The position numbers and the translations under genes were made by a program. Below are positions 46,001-58,644 of a DNA stretch of 64,000 nt, one piece after another. Position 1 is the stretch's first letter. Each line of letters begins with the position of its first letter. The DNA is from Annona cherimola (taxonomy: Eukaryota; Streptophyta; Magnoliopsida; Magnoliales; Annonaceae), in the NCBI GenBank assembly GCA_030490835.1, contig CM059975.1:56907174-56971173 (forward strand). Direction: 5' to 3'. The notes under the pieces were generated by a model, which saw only the letters and a program-made list of their open reading frames with translations, did no database searches and was not told where the DNA came from.

Positions 46001-48619
46001 TTATCATTTTTCACATATTTTTCGCATTTTATACGTCGGTGCTCATTTTAAGCACATATTCGACTTCTTAGGCTTCATATATTAATCTTAAATTTTGAGA
46101 TTAACATTAATCATCAAAACAGAAACATAAACATGAATTTTATCATAATTTCATGCATTTTTTCATTTTAGCGAATCACATAAATCATTTATCACTTATC
46201 CATACATATCCTTCCATATACACCCATCTTACGACACATATCTTACGTGTTTCTTAAAATTTTTCAAAACAACAACTTGTATCCTAATTTAGAATGATTA
46301 AACCCCTTAATTAACACATAATTTAGGGTTTATTTCTATAATTTTAATCCATTTATCATAGGGTTCCAAAACAGCAACTTTATGACCCATTTTACACACT
46401 TTCAACGTCTCTTTTGATACTTAAATCAAAAAAGATTTTTAATCCATAAATTCCAGAAATTAATGATGCTTTTCTTAACCCAAATTTAGGTTAATATCAC
46501 ATATTTAAAATACATAAATTTTTTTCTTTCAAAATAGCAACTTTCTCGCATGTTTTGGGTACTCTTTGCACCCCTCTTTGGACATCCCTTTGCATACCCT
46601 TAAAAATCAGATTTAGGGCATACCTTCCCAACCTAATTTTGCCATCCAAAGTACCCTAATACTAGGTTATTTTACCCTCTAAAACATCCATAATTTATTT
46701 TTTTTATAAAATAACAACATCTCATGCATGTAGGGTACCCCTTTTCGCCCTATTTGGACGTCCCTATGTATATGCCCAAAAAATCAAATTTAGGGAAATC
46801 TTCTCTACCCCATGTAGGACATCAAAAGGACCCTTAATTTAGGGTACTTTACCCTAAAAATCATCCATATATCATTTAGTCTAATCTATATATCATACTT
46901 AACATAAAAAGTGAAAAATTAGGTCAAATCCTTAACCCTAAGTTCCATCCTTTCTAAAATCCATAGCTTATGCCCAAATCAACATATAATTCATAAGAAC
47001 ATGAATCATATTCTAATCATGGTATTAATTCAAAACAAAAAATTATCATGTGGATTTAAGAAAGTTCAAGATAGGTTATTCACTCATAATCAACCCTAGC
47101 CTTCAATTTAACCCTCTTGAACCCTTTATTTCATTCATACCATTCAATCTTCATTTAATACCCTAATTAAGGGCATCATAAATCATCCTTTAAGGGTTCT
47201 TTATGAATCATATTCATGACCCATAATTAGAGGGAAGAAACTTAGGTTTAGATGATTCAAAACTTGAAATATGCTTACTTGAATCTAAGCAAACTTAAAC
47301 CTAAACTTTCCAAACTTAAATCCTTCTCTTCCTTCCTCATTTTCTTCCTTTTTTCCTCTTCTCCCCTTGCTGAAATTGGGACATCCTTGCTGCCTTACTT
47401 GGGAGAGAATTTTCTCTCTCTAACTCACCTTCTAGGAACGTGCAAGCATGCCCCCCTTTCATGTGTATAAATATGATTTTTTCCATCTTGGGGGGCCCAC
47501 TTTGACACATCATTTGAGGGTAAATTAAAGCATTTTTATCCCTTGTTGACATGGCACATCCACCTCCAAGTAAATTATATAATTATCTCATGTAAAAATC
47601 CATCAAAATCATTGCATTTATTGGCCACTAAGCTGTCCATGGAGGGAACGTCCCATGCAGCTCCCTTTTTTGGCATTTTGTGCCACAATTTCTACTTAAT
47701 TTAAATGTTCATTACTTACCCTACGTGCCTAGGTATCTTAGATGCTCATTTAGTATATTAAAAAATTATAAAATCAAAGGGGAAGACCCCTTGGACGTCC
47801 ACATCATGCCACCTCTTATGGCCTCTTGTAGCTAGCCTTTTTAGCCCCTTATCCATGCATTTGACCATGGAATTTTATCATGGATTTTAGGATTTAATTT
47901 AATTCACAAAATCAAGACAAAATCACCCTTGATTGACACCTCATATGGAGCATTAAACCAAGCCATTAAGTCTCTTGCTTTTTCATAAATACATGTTACT
48001 TTATGGAGCATAAAGTCAAAGCTATTTGTCCTTTTGTGATTAAGCATATTCTTATAATAATTATCTTAATCCAACCCTTTCATAATATTCAGCATATAGT
48101 TTTATCCGGTCATCTCAAATTTCATCTCAAAACGACTTTTCTATCTCAAGTTATAGTCATTTGAAATTAACTTTTGGATTTAGGATGAAAATAAATAATT
48201 ATCACCCTAATCACATCACAATTTCTATAATCCAATCCATCCATAAGATGGAGCACATAATCTTGTGCTTATCTTTCAAATTTAGTCTCAATCCGCCTTA
48301 TAGGCGTCAAGTTATGAATTTTTTAGCATTTTTCACTTTAATTCCATAATTATCATCATAACCTCTATTAATTAAATCACAATAAATAAATTAATTATTC
48401 ATTGTCCATTGACATTTTCTAATTCTTATTAAGCCACCTAGGTATATTAACCCACATTGGGCCTTGACGATTAAACTAATCATCATCTTTAATCATTAAC
48501 CCTAATTGTAATAATTCATCAAATCTTTAAAATCATTTATAAATCATTTAAATAATACATGTGTCATATTTATATGCCAAATGCACATGTATGATCCATA
48601 CTTGGGTTTGGGTATCACA
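43093..48619 (-). mobile_element. Solo LTR S4, gypsy type, with insertion U near its left end
   Basis: From TGTGGCACCC at 43093 to GGTATCACA at 48619; about 3.9 kb without U. TSD CAATT (43088-43092) and TAATT (48620-48624), one transition apart, inside the RT coding sequence of D. Closely related to S2 over its length, including the Fe-rich-looking block of repeated GGGTACCC-type promoter-distal words near 46550 and 46730, and to S5 near 45000-45700. No reliable ORF. Long AT-rich stretches hold nothing else I can name. Confidence 0.86.
43105..44723. mobile_element. U: unrecognised 1.6-kb insertion inside solo LTR S4
   Basis: Interrupts S4 a dozen bases from its left end. CCCAA occurs on both sides (43100-43104 and 44724-44728), a possible TSD; CGAGC/CAAGC is an alternative, so edges are uncertain by several bases. 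No retrotransposon protein is visible. It holds a GC-rich part with repeated GGCGCC-centred palindromes (about 44190-44443) and a near-terminal hairpin ATAACTCG...AAGTTAT near 44690-44714. A 128-aa minus-strand ORF (43874-44260) shows no family motif. Probably a non-autonomous element. Confidence 0.5.
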
Positions 48620-50408
48620 TAATTCCTTCCTCTTTGGAATATCCTTTGGCTACAAGTCTGACTTTGTTTCTTACTGCAAGTCGACTTTCATCAAATTTGT
48701 TCCTAAAAACCCATTTGGTACCAATAACAGTGCAATCCTTGGGTCTAAAAACTAGGTGTCATAGTTCATTTCTTTCAAATTGATTTAGCTCTTCTTGCAT
48801 TGCAGTGATCCACTTTTCAACATTAAGAGCTTGGTCAATTGAGTTTGGTTCTAAAATTTTAGACACAAAAGCAAATTCTCCACAAATATTGTGTCTTGAT
48901 CTTCTAGTTCTTACTCTTTCATATACATTTCCAATCACTTGTTCAATTGGATGATCATTTTTGAACTTTAAATATGTGGGAGGTTTGTAGGAATTATTAA
49001 ATTTACTTACCCTTCCATCCTTGGATTGCTCTTACTTTGTTTTTGCTTCTCATTGTTGTTCCAACTGTTCCCTTTCTGGATTCTTTAATGTCTCATCTGC
49101 ATCACTTAGCTCATTCTCCTTTTGGGGATTTGGATTAAATTCATCAAATACAACATGTATTGATTCTTCTACTACTTGATTTCTTTTGTTAAAAACTCTA
49201 TATGCTTTACTATTTGATGAATATCCAAGAAATATTGCTTTATCACTTTTGGCATCTAACTTTTCTAAGTTTGATTTTCCGTTATTCCGCACATAGCAAG
49301 TACATACAAAAGCATGGAAATATGAAATGTTTGATTTTCTGCCCTTCCATAGTTCATATGGGGTCTTTTTTTAGATTGCTCTTATGGTAACTCGATTTAG
49401 TACAAGGCATGTTATACTTATAGTTTCACCCTAAAATCTTTTGGATAATTTACATTCATTTAGCATAGTTCTAGCCAACACTTGTATTATTTTATTTTTC
49501 CTTTCAACTACCCCATTTTGTTGGGGAGTTCTTGGTGCAGAAAATGTGTGGTGAATACCTTTTTCATTGCAAAATTCTATAAACCATTTGTTTTCAAATT
49601 CACCACTATGATCACTTCTAATAGATATGATTGTATTTTTCTTTTCATTTTGCACAAAATTTGAGAAAGTAACAAACATCGATAAATCTTCATCTTTGCT
49701 AACTAAAAATATTATCCATGTAAATCTTACAAAATCATCAACTATGACGAATACATACTTTTTCCCACAAAGAGTTAAAATGTCAGATGGCCCATAAAGA
49801 TCCATATGTAATAGTTCAAGTGGCCTAGTTGTTGAAATTTCCTTTTTGGTGGAAAATGACATTTTGGGTTGTTTGGATAATTGACATGCTTTGCAGATTT
49901 TATCTTTGTCATATTTGAGCTTTGGCAATCCTTCCACTAGGCACTTTTTCCACAAAGTCTTAATATTTGACAAATTTATATGTCCAAGCCTTTTGTGCTA
50001 TATCCATGGATCATTTTCAATGACTATAAGATATTTTCCATCAAGTTCATTAAGGCAAACTAAATATAAATTTTCATGTCTTTTGCCTCTAAAGACTATT
50101 TGATCCTCATAAAAAATATTGCATATAAAGAATTCAAATACAACTTTATATCATTTGTCACACAGTTGACTAATTCTCATTAAGTTATGTTTGAGTCCCT
50201 CGAAAAATAGTACATCCTCAATACATGCATTTGAAATACCATAAACATTTCCTTTACCTTTTATTATACCTTTCTTATTGTTTCCAAAAGCAACAGTCCC
50301 TTCACTACACGATTTGATCTTGTGGAATAATCCTCTTTCTCTCGTCATATGTCTTGAGCAGCCACTATCCATAAACCATATGTTGCTAACCTTTGCTTTA
50401 AGACATAC
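48620..50408 (-). pseudogene. pol: Element D pol, 5' part: protease, integrase, linker, start of RT
   Basis: Minus strand from 50408 down. Protease DSGCSRHMTRER near 50372, integrase zinc region with CKACQLSKQ, catalytic core with HMDLYGP, RSDHSGEF and QNGVVERKN (49973-49431), linker with [18 protein letters not shown] (49292 down), then the RT fingers to 48620. Several stops and frameshifts. Upstream an acceptor-like TTTTGTTTTATAG precedes the first pol codon in the phase used by A, B and C. Confidence 0.9.
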
Positions 50409-51145
50409 CTATAAAACAAAATCATGTAATGCTTATCTCTTTGGTACCCATTTTATGGGTCCATTTGGGTTAGTGACCCATTGGAGTCTTTGTTATTCTA
50501 TTCTAGAAGGTATAAATTCAATGCTCTTTGGTACCCAAATCAATTTTGCACCATAATCATATAATTTCTTTATTTTACACTGATAAATTTGTGGCCTATT
50601 TTATTGCAAAAATTGCATGCCCCTAGAAGTCTTGGAGTGGGAATCCATATAGTAGATGGTTCCCAAATTGGTCTTTTTGTCCAAGCAATGTGATTCACTT
50701 TTGGTCTAGGATAAACGGGCTTGGTTTGGTTTTTAACAATCCTTTGAGCATTTGATTTACTACATTCACCTTTCTTAAATGTGAAATAGCCGAGTCTTCT
50801 TTTGTTGTTCTGGGCAGTCATATTTAGGAACATTTTTACACTTTCCTTTGGATTATAGAACTTTGCTAATGATTCATTTAACGATTCAATTTCTTTGTTC
50901 AGTCTTTCTACCTCGTTCATTAAAGTATTCTTCTCATTTATTAGATGGTCGACCTTTTCAGCAAGCTTTCCATTCACAATAATTATTGAGTCACATTGTC
51001 TTTTCTTTATTGTCAATTTATTTCCTAGTTTCTTTATTTCATCATATAATGAATCATATGCTTGTTGTAGTTCCTCTAGTTCAGCACATTTGAGATAATC
51101 ATTTGTAGAAGAGAAAATTGACCGCGTATTTAGTTTAGAAGTTAC
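50409..51145 (-). other. Candidate gag-pol intron in element D
   Basis: On the minus strand, GAG/GTAACT at 51146/51145 is the donor-like site and TTATAG ending at 50409 the acceptor-like site, both phase 0. 737 nt. Preserved although the surrounding genes are decayed. Confidence 0.4.
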
Positions 51146-52299
51146 CTCTTCACTGCTTGTGCAGTTTGTTGAGGTAGTTGTTCATCTAAGATTTCTGTTG
51201 CAGCAAGGCAGATCATGTTATTTTCTTCCTACATCGTAGTCAAGCAACATATCCTAGCACAGTTTGCAGCTTCATTGTCTCCATTCGATGAGCTACTTGT
51301 TGTGGACATTTCCTCATTTATGTACATTCCCTTTCCTTTAGCTTTCTGAAATTTTTGTTTTTCATTTCTGTCTTTCTTCTCTCGTCGTTCCTTTGTCTTA
51401 TTTTCTTCTGGTGTGGGACATTGAACTTGCATATGTCCTATTCCACCACACCAATAGCACTTAGTTATCTCCTTCTTTTTCTCCTTTTCGTTTCTCTCCT
51501 TGAATCCTTTAAAGTTTTTTCCCTTTCTTACAAATTTTCATAACCTTAGGGTGAGTAGGGCGGTGTCTTCATCATCATTTTAAGAAGATGAAGTGGACTC
51601 ATCTGAGTTTGCTACAGCCCTCAAAGCAATCACTCTTTTTCCTTTGTGCTGCTCCCCGTTTCTGTTCTTTATCAGCTCGTGTGACATTAATGAGCTGATG
51701 AGATCTTTCATCCTTAGAGTGTTCAGGTCCTTTGCCTCTTTAATGGTCGTGATCTTAGAAGTCCATGACTCAGGTAGAGCCCTTAAAATCTTCATGACCT
51801 GCTCAGATTCATAAATTGCTTTTCTGAGACCTTTTAGTGCATTAGTAATTTTTGAAAATCTAGCAAACATTTCAGATATGTTTTCGATCTCTAACATTTT
51901 GAAACTTTATAACTCTTCAATTAAAATATTTCTTCTCGTCCCTTGGATTTGAGAAGTTCCCTCATAGATAAATGTTAGTGTATCCCATATTTCTTTGGTT
52001 GTTTGACATGAGGATACTCTATCATATTCAGAGGCGGTAAGAGCACAAAAGAGGGAGTTCATGGCTTTGGCGTTGCTTTTTATGGTTTTAACCTCCTCTT
52101 CAGACCATACGGAGGCTCTTTCATTAATTGGTAAAACAACTTCATCTTGGATAGTAATCTAAGAATCTATATCCGTGACCATGATAAGTTGTTTCATTCT
52201 CAACTTTCAGTAACTGAAGTTACTTCCATCAAATAGTGGTGGCCTTGTGATTGATTGACCTTCAGCAAATGCAGGGGTGGAAGTTGATTGGGATGCTAT
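50433..52299 (-). pseudogene. gag: Element D gag
   Basis: The expected start codon at 52299 is ATA, not ATG. The frame carries stops in the N-terminal part (Trp codons near 52215 and 52160). Recognisable pieces: ENISEMFARFSKITNAL, RALPESW, a degenerate knuckle 1, coiled-coil (about 51016-50870) and part of knuckle 2 (ACNFCNKIGHK). Ends at TAA 50433-50435. No product expected. Confidence 0.88.
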
Positions 52300-52333
52300 T
52301 AGTAAGATCTCTTTGGTATAAACTTCAAAAACC

Positions 52334-52346
52334 TGCTCTGATACCA
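52334..52346 (-). other. Primer binding site of element D
   Basis: Minus strand TGGTATCAGAGCA, two bases from the LTR end. Complementary to initiator Met-tRNA. Confidence 0.9.
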
Positions 52347-52348
52347 CT

Positions 52349-53939
52349 TATTGGTCCCGAGTTTATGACAATTACCTAAAAAGTGAGGGGTGAATTGGGT
52401 ATTTTAAAATTCTTTGCTTAAATAGAAATTTTCCTTTTATGGAATTAATCCTCTCAATGAAATGATCAGTAAGTTCGAGAGAAATAATGCAGTAGAAAGA
52501 ATAAAGCACAAGCAATCAATCCACTTCAAGAGACAACGATGTATAGTGGTTCGGGCAACCTCCCCTACTCCACTTTTCCAAGCACACACCCGTTGTGGCT
52601 TGGGTTCCACTATTGTATTGTCAATACAACTTAGATCAATAGCTCTCTTCTGATTATAGCTCTAGGAGGCTTGTACAATCTCCAGCCACTCCAGTCACAC
52701 ACTACTTTGCCTTCACTTGGTTACAATCTCCAATACCAACCAAGTGGGAAAACTAAGTAAACAATAAAAGAAAAAGATCTACATGTTACAAATTATGTAG
52801 GCAGTTTTGTGCATGTAGAAGAACTTATAAAAGTAGTTGTTGATTGAGAAATGCAACTTTCAACAGTTTTGAATGCCAAGTTCTTCTTCAAACTTCTTGT
52901 AGATCACTTTAAATGCAAGAGAGAGTGAAGGTAAGCTCATTCAATGCTTTTCCAATTGCATTCACGTTCACTTGATGCTCCTTAAATAATGAGAAGTGAA
53001 TTTGAACGTTTGGTGGTACGTGGCACGCATTTAATGGGCCAACGTTCAAATTTTTCAGACCATTGCGAGCCAAGTCGTATTTGGAGTCGACTTGATATGC
53101 AACTTCGTTCAAGTCGCAGGGTGGAGTCGACTTCAGGTGCGACTTCACCCAAGTCGTAGGTTGGAGTCGACTTTAGGAGCGACTTCAGTCTTCAACTTCC
53201 AACTCAAGTTCCAACTTTACGTTGACTTGGTCTCGGACTTGACTTAAGTCGCAAGTGGAGTCGACTTCGGATGCGACTTTACCAGCCATTTATTATCTTG
53301 GAACTTCAAGATTCTGCAAGTGATCTATATGATGTATATCTTCTTTCTTCTCATGATCTTCATTAGATGTCCTTGATGTGTATTGTTTGGCTTAAGTTGA
53401 TCAATACACTAGTCCCTTGAAAAGATCCTTCTTGTGGCCTTGATTCATGATGATTATTTCTTCTTAGTATTGTTGTCCATTCTTTATAAGATATCTCTGA
53501 ATCAATATAAGGATGCCACATACTTGAGTCGCAGACCTGGGTCGACTTGGACTTCGACTTTACCCAAGTCGCACACTCGGGTCGACTTGAGATGCGACTT
53601 CACCTAAGTCGCATGATGGAGTCGACTTGGGGTTGCGACTTCACCTAAGTCGCAAGTGGAGTCGACTTCGATTGCGACTTCCCCTGTCTCCGAGTCCCAA
53701 TTTCAGCTCTATCAATTTTATGTCACTTGAAGTTGATTCTGGAGTCGACTTGGGTATCGACTTGACCTAAGTCGGTGGCTGAGTCGACTTGGGGTTGCGA
53801 CTTGACCTGTTATCTTTTGAATCTTGATTTTATAAACCTTGACAACACTTAGCAATCTCATTAGTTCTTAAATAGTTCTCAAATTGAGTTATTAATCATT
53901 AAAACATGAATTGTGCCTAATTTGCCTTGAATTCCAGCA
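52349..53939 (-). repeat. 5' LTR of element D
   Basis: 1591 bp; on the minus strand it runs TGCTGGAATT to GGGACCAATA. Ten or so GTCGAC sites lie at about 53083-53790. Conserved R/U5 blocks are visible (complement of 52540-52720) and a TATTTAAGG-type TATA box near 52980. The inner end is TA rather than CA, as in the 5' LTR of A. ATTTC follows at 53940-53944; the matching TSD copy is not in the window. Confidence 0.88.
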
Positions 53940-55024
53940 ATTTCCATGGAAAATGAGTCATTTATGGTCCGCGAAGTTGAGAAGTTTTTTCAACATCTGC
54001 CAAATTTCGGTTAGGTATCACCACCCATGATGGAGATTGTCTTGTCTTTTTTATCCTTGTGATATCGAATTCCTACCCCCTTGCCATATCTACTGCATTG
54101 CTCCTCTTTTATCCCACCCTTTTCTTTTTTAGCATTTGACCAGCACCTATTTCCGTTGTAGTGAACTTCCTATCTTGCCTTTCCCTTTTTTATTTTGATT
54201 TCCTTCCTTGTCCACTAGAGTATTCTAGACAGTTAGAGGGGGCATTTATTATTAGCTGAGAGCTCCAGTTTGAAGGTAGAGTACCATATTTCTATAATTA
54301 TTATGGAGGAATGTCATTTGGTTCCCCTAAGTCAATGGGGACATCATCTCAATAGAGTGAACTTCTACAATGCAGAGTTTAGGGTATGTTGGGCTAAGAG
54401 AAATATTTATAAGGGCCTTCCCATCTGACATGAACCAGCCACTGTTTGGGTCATTGATTGATTGATGTCGTCAGATTAGCTATTTTCCTCAATCCACTAT
54501 TGGATTCTCAACATGATAGAATGATCCAATATGAGCTCACAATGCCTTACTTCTTCCTTTACGCAAGCTCTCCATTATCTATCTATCATATTACTATCTC
54601 ATTCCTCTATAGTTGTAGAATCGATCCATTTATAGCTAATGGTGATAAGTTGTTATTGATTGTTGTTGAGCTGATATGGTTTGGTGCCTCATAAGGACCC
54701 CTTGCTATTATGGCATAAAAACAAGCACCTATCCTACACTCGTGGGTGTGTGAAGCTTCTTTCCTCCTCTATAGCAACTGAATCATCCCTCTTGCATCGT
54801 TGGCTTCCCTCCCCATCTTATTTGTCTAATGATTGCTTGGCTCTCAAACTCCTCCCCATTAAGTTGGCAAGATATGTTCTTGGTACCACTCGATTCCTCT
54901 TAGCATAGTCCCCTTCAAATCACTTAGCTTGCAACCAATTCTTAAATTTCTCTCATATGAGAGATCTCCTTTCTCAATTAGTTCCTCCCATCTGTCACAT
55001 TCTATACAACCTTTGTAGATATGA
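53940..55024. other. Unassigned sequence between elements D and S5
   Basis: About 1.1 kb. It is not LTR-like, has no TSD partner in the window, and holds only short ORFs without recognisable motifs. It could be a decayed older element or the original intergenic DNA that received D and S5. Confidence 0.4.
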
Positions 55025-56110
55025 TGTGGCACCCCAGCCCGAGCGTCACAACCTTACTCCAAGATCTATCGGTTGGTAAACATGATCAGGATTGTTGTCC
55101 TGTCACACGACGGGCTTATTGGATATTTATCCACTCAATCCTAACACCTTAGGAGTTTACATCATTCTATTCATATCAATTTCCATCAAATGCCTTTTTA
55201 GGTCATTATTCCAATTGAGATATACACATATGATCTCATACATTCCATACTTAATCATATCATGATAAATCATCCTTCACAATTGACCATAAATTTTTTT
55301 TCGCTATTTATAGTCATAATCACCACATAAATTCTTGTACAACATTAAACCACAATTTAATGTTAGCATTCATACAACCACACAATTCATAAATTCATAC
55401 ACAGGTAACTTATAGAAATTCATATTTTCTTAAATCTCGATCTGTGCTCCTTGCATGGTTCTTTCTTTCACCTATCTTTAAGATTTGGAAAACAAAATTG
55501 TGAGTCAAAACTCAATAAGTAAGCTATAAGATTTTCAGGCAATTCATTTTCATTGAAAATAACTTGGAAAGCCACATTATACCCACTCGAGGGTATATCT
55601 TAAAACATGTTTCTTATACCCGTCTAGGGTATGTCATAAACAATGCGATGCATTATTTAGAATCATGACATTCCTTTAGATAGAAGCTAGCTAGGAAACC
55701 ATCCACTTTCATCCTCTCTCCCATTCCAGAGAGGCGCCGCCGGCCCTAGGCCTCTCTTAGCGACTTGGCTGCACCAAAGGGGGACATTCAGTCCGCTTAC
55801 ACCTTTGAGGTGGACCCCGTTAGCCACTTGGCCACACCAAAGGGGGACATTCGGTCCGCTTACACCTTTAAGGTGGACCTCATGCTTTTGTGCACATGCT
55901 TCCTTTCATAAACATGAACTTTGATATGCTAGCATGATTTTTCATTCATAAACCCATGATTCATCATTTGTCATAAATAAATGAAAAACGGTAAGCAATT
56001 CATTTATTCCATTGGAAATAATATTTCAATACACATTTAGATAAGGAATGACCATCCTTAAATAACTTAAAAAGAATTGAAATCAATCATTTGTCAACTC
56101 ATTTAAACAG
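55025..56110 (-). repeat. S5: partial gypsy-type LTR interrupted by element G
   Basis: Starts TGTGGCACCCCAGCCC and follows S2 and S4 closely (for example the TTGGATATTTATCC and TATACCC blocks). It is cut at 56110 by element G, whose left TSD copy would be AACAG (56106-56110). The rest of S5 lies beyond the window. A 63-bp tandem duplication occupies 55760-55880. No gene. Confidence 0.82.
55760..55880. repeat. 63-bp tandem duplication in S5
   Basis: Two copies of a block containing CACCAAAGGGGGACATTC, starting at 55760 and 55823, differing at a few positions. S4 has a single copy near 45350. Confidence 0.75.
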
Positions 56111-58628
56111 TGTGGCGCCCCGAACTGAGGTGCCTAGAAGCCTTACTCCGGGATCGTTTTGATTGGTAAACGTGACTCAGGATTGTTGCCCTGATCACAT
56201 GGCAGAATTTTTTTTTTTCATCAATACATGAAAAATTCCCATCATTCATCTAACATGAAATATATTTCACATATCACAGTTATAAACCAAAACTGTTTTA
56301 TAAAACAAAAAGATTCCTTTCCATCTCAAAATTATCATCATTGTCTTTACATAAAATTTACATATACAATATTTCATCAAAACTACATGTCATTTTACAT
56401 GCTGCCTTCATCATCTTTTTCTGTCTGTTGTTGAAAAAGCATGGGTGAGTAATAATACCCAGTAAGCAAACTATACATAATATTTCAATCATTTTCATGC
56501 ATTTCATAAAATGCAAATGCAATGCATACATAGCATTCATGACATTCCTTTGGATGCGACGCTAGCTAGGCGTCCATCCCATACATGCTCCCATTTCAGG
56601 GAGGTCGCCACCGGCCTGGGCCTATTAAGCGACTTGGCAATAGCGAGGGGGACATCCGGTCCGCTTACTACCTCGACTAAGGCCTATTCCTCGTGCACAT
56701 GCTCATTCTCATACACATGCCGGCATGATATTTGCAAATCATAAACAATTTCATAAAAAGCATTTAATAAATAATTTCACAAAATAAACTTCAGTTTATG
56801 TAAAGCAGTTATAGGTATGGCCAACCTTTAATAAATTTCATAAAGCAACTTGCAAACAATTTCAAGCATTTTGGAAATAATTTGCAAAACATATAACTTG
56901 CTTACCTTTTTAGGAGGTGTCTTCGACCTTCTCTTTTCCTTTTCCTATTCAAGGAGAAATGATATTTTCATTTCTTCTATTCAAGCTGCTTCCCGTGCAT
57001 GCTCTATATTTTTTGGGCATTATTTCTTTATGTGGATATTTTTATCCATAGGTTCTTTAAAATTTTCATCCTTATAATTAAATATTAATCTCAAATTATC
57101 TTCAAAATCACGCTGTTTACTGTAGCAGATCACTGTAGCATATTACTGTTCATCCGAGTTACTGTTCACAGAGACGTGGTTACTGTTCATGGGTTCCAAA
57201 AATTGATATTTTTTCCAAAAATAAAAATTACCATGACATACCTTATGCCTAGTATATCATAGGACATTTCATACATTTTGAATTTATCATCATTTACTTG
57301 GCGAAAAAAATCATTTTCTCCATATACTAAAAATCAACATAAATTCACTTAAGCGTAATCCTTAATTCTAAAAATCATGAAATTAATATATCATCATTCA
57401 AACATCATATTTATCATAATCATACATCCCAAATCATCATTTATAAATTTTGGAGCATTATTTTCACATATCATATGCTATCTTCCCAAATACCCTATCT
57501 TCGCTCCAAATTTTTGATGTTTTGGAATAATTCCATTTAAACATTATATCTATACTTATTTTCTTATGCTTGGGGATTATCTAAGCATGGTTTTACCTTA
57601 CTTAACATCCAAAAGAGATTTGGGTAGAAATCACTTACCCGAGGTGGAGATATGCCTCTTTTTCTCACACTTTCTCTCTCCAACCTTCTATTCTTCAAGG
57701 CTAAAACGTGTGGGGATGGAAAATGAAGTTGCTCAAGTGATTTTTGAGCTTGGAATGGCTGTGAATTCGTCCAAGGAATGCTCCCCTATTTATAGTGCTT
57801 CAAATTTCATGAATTTGCATTTTACCCCTTCTAGCTCAAGGTGTAAAATTGCAAAATGTTTTTTTTTATAATTTCCAAAGATGCCTTGAGCCAAGAGCAG
57901 CTACCCTAGGCCTGCTCCAGCCCCCATATAGCAGCCCTAATTTTCTACCTATTTTTTTATTTTTAAAATTAATTAAATTAAGCTAAATTAATCATAGCCA
58001 TTGATCTTTGATTAGGATAAATTTTGACCATTGATTTTGGTCAACTTTTCCAGCTGCTCCCCCTGCAACATCCCTGCAGCAGCAGCCATTCGTTTAATTT
58101 TTTTATTTTATTTAAAAAGTCAAAAGTAGCTTTTATTAAAAAGTTAGCTACTTTTTGATCTTGTTTTGACGTTTCATCTTGACCTTTGATTTGTGATTTT
58201 CATCACATCTTAACCCATTCATCATGTCCATCATGAATTTTTAACCATCCATAAAAAATTTCATCGAATTCCGACGCCCGAATTGCAATTTATGAATTTT
58301 TTTCTATTTTTCCACAAAAATCCAAATTTGAATTAAAATATCCAAAAGAATTTCTATTTTGTCTTGTAGTGATTAAATCTTCATTTTGTCTTTTTGTGAT
58401 TAAGTTAATCCAAGTGATTAATTCTTAATCACGTGTCTTAGTCCCCAGTTACTATTCACGTCACTATTCACGGGTTAAATTCTTGATTGCATTATTTCAA
58501 TCTCCAATATACATATCCATCAATATAATTCATGAATTTTCATTTATTCATAAAATAATTACAAAATTACAAATATCGAAATGACGCGTATACGGTCGAA
58601 ATGACGCGCATACGGTCGGGGTTTCACA
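56111..58628 (-). repeat. 3' LTR of element G
   Basis: 2518 bp, plus-strand TGTGGCGCCC to GGGGTTTCACA. TATA box at 57785-57795. Clusters of the TACTGTTCA word lie near 57117-57195 and 58450-58480. A 20-bp tandem repeat (58577-58616) sits at the outer U3 edge. Related to S1. Confidence 0.94.
57785..57795 (-). promoter_or_regulatory. TATA box of element G LTR
   Basis: Minus strand CTATAAATAGG. Identical to the TATA box of S1 at 16139-16149. A purine-rich transcript leader follows (complement of about 57650-57690). Confidence 0.65.
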
Positions 58629-58630
58629 AT

Positions 58631-58641
58631 TCTCCCCCCTT
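58631..58641 (-). other. Polypurine tract of element G
   Basis: Minus strand AAGGGGGGAGA, two bases from the LTR. The pol stop at 58645-58647 is only a few bases upstream, so there is essentially no 3' untranslated spacer. Confidence 0.85.
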
Positions 58642-58644
58642 ACA

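Larger units (their letters stand above)
33621..53939 (-). mobile_element. Element D: old minus-strand copia of the same family, cut by three solo gypsy LTRs
   Basis: Reading right to left: 5' LTR (52349-53939), PBS, gag, pol, spacer, env-like ORF, internal purine tract near 33675-33690. Insertions S4, S3 and S2 divide pol and the env-like ORF. No 3' LTR is found before S6 and element A, so it is deleted or lies outside the window. Many stops and frameshifts make it the most decayed copy. Closest in layout to A, B and C, including the GTCGAC arrays. Confidence 0.88.

Noticed and set aside
54458..54908. Possible host gene in the unassigned spacer
   Set aside because: Only overlapping short ORFs without motifs or exon-like structure.
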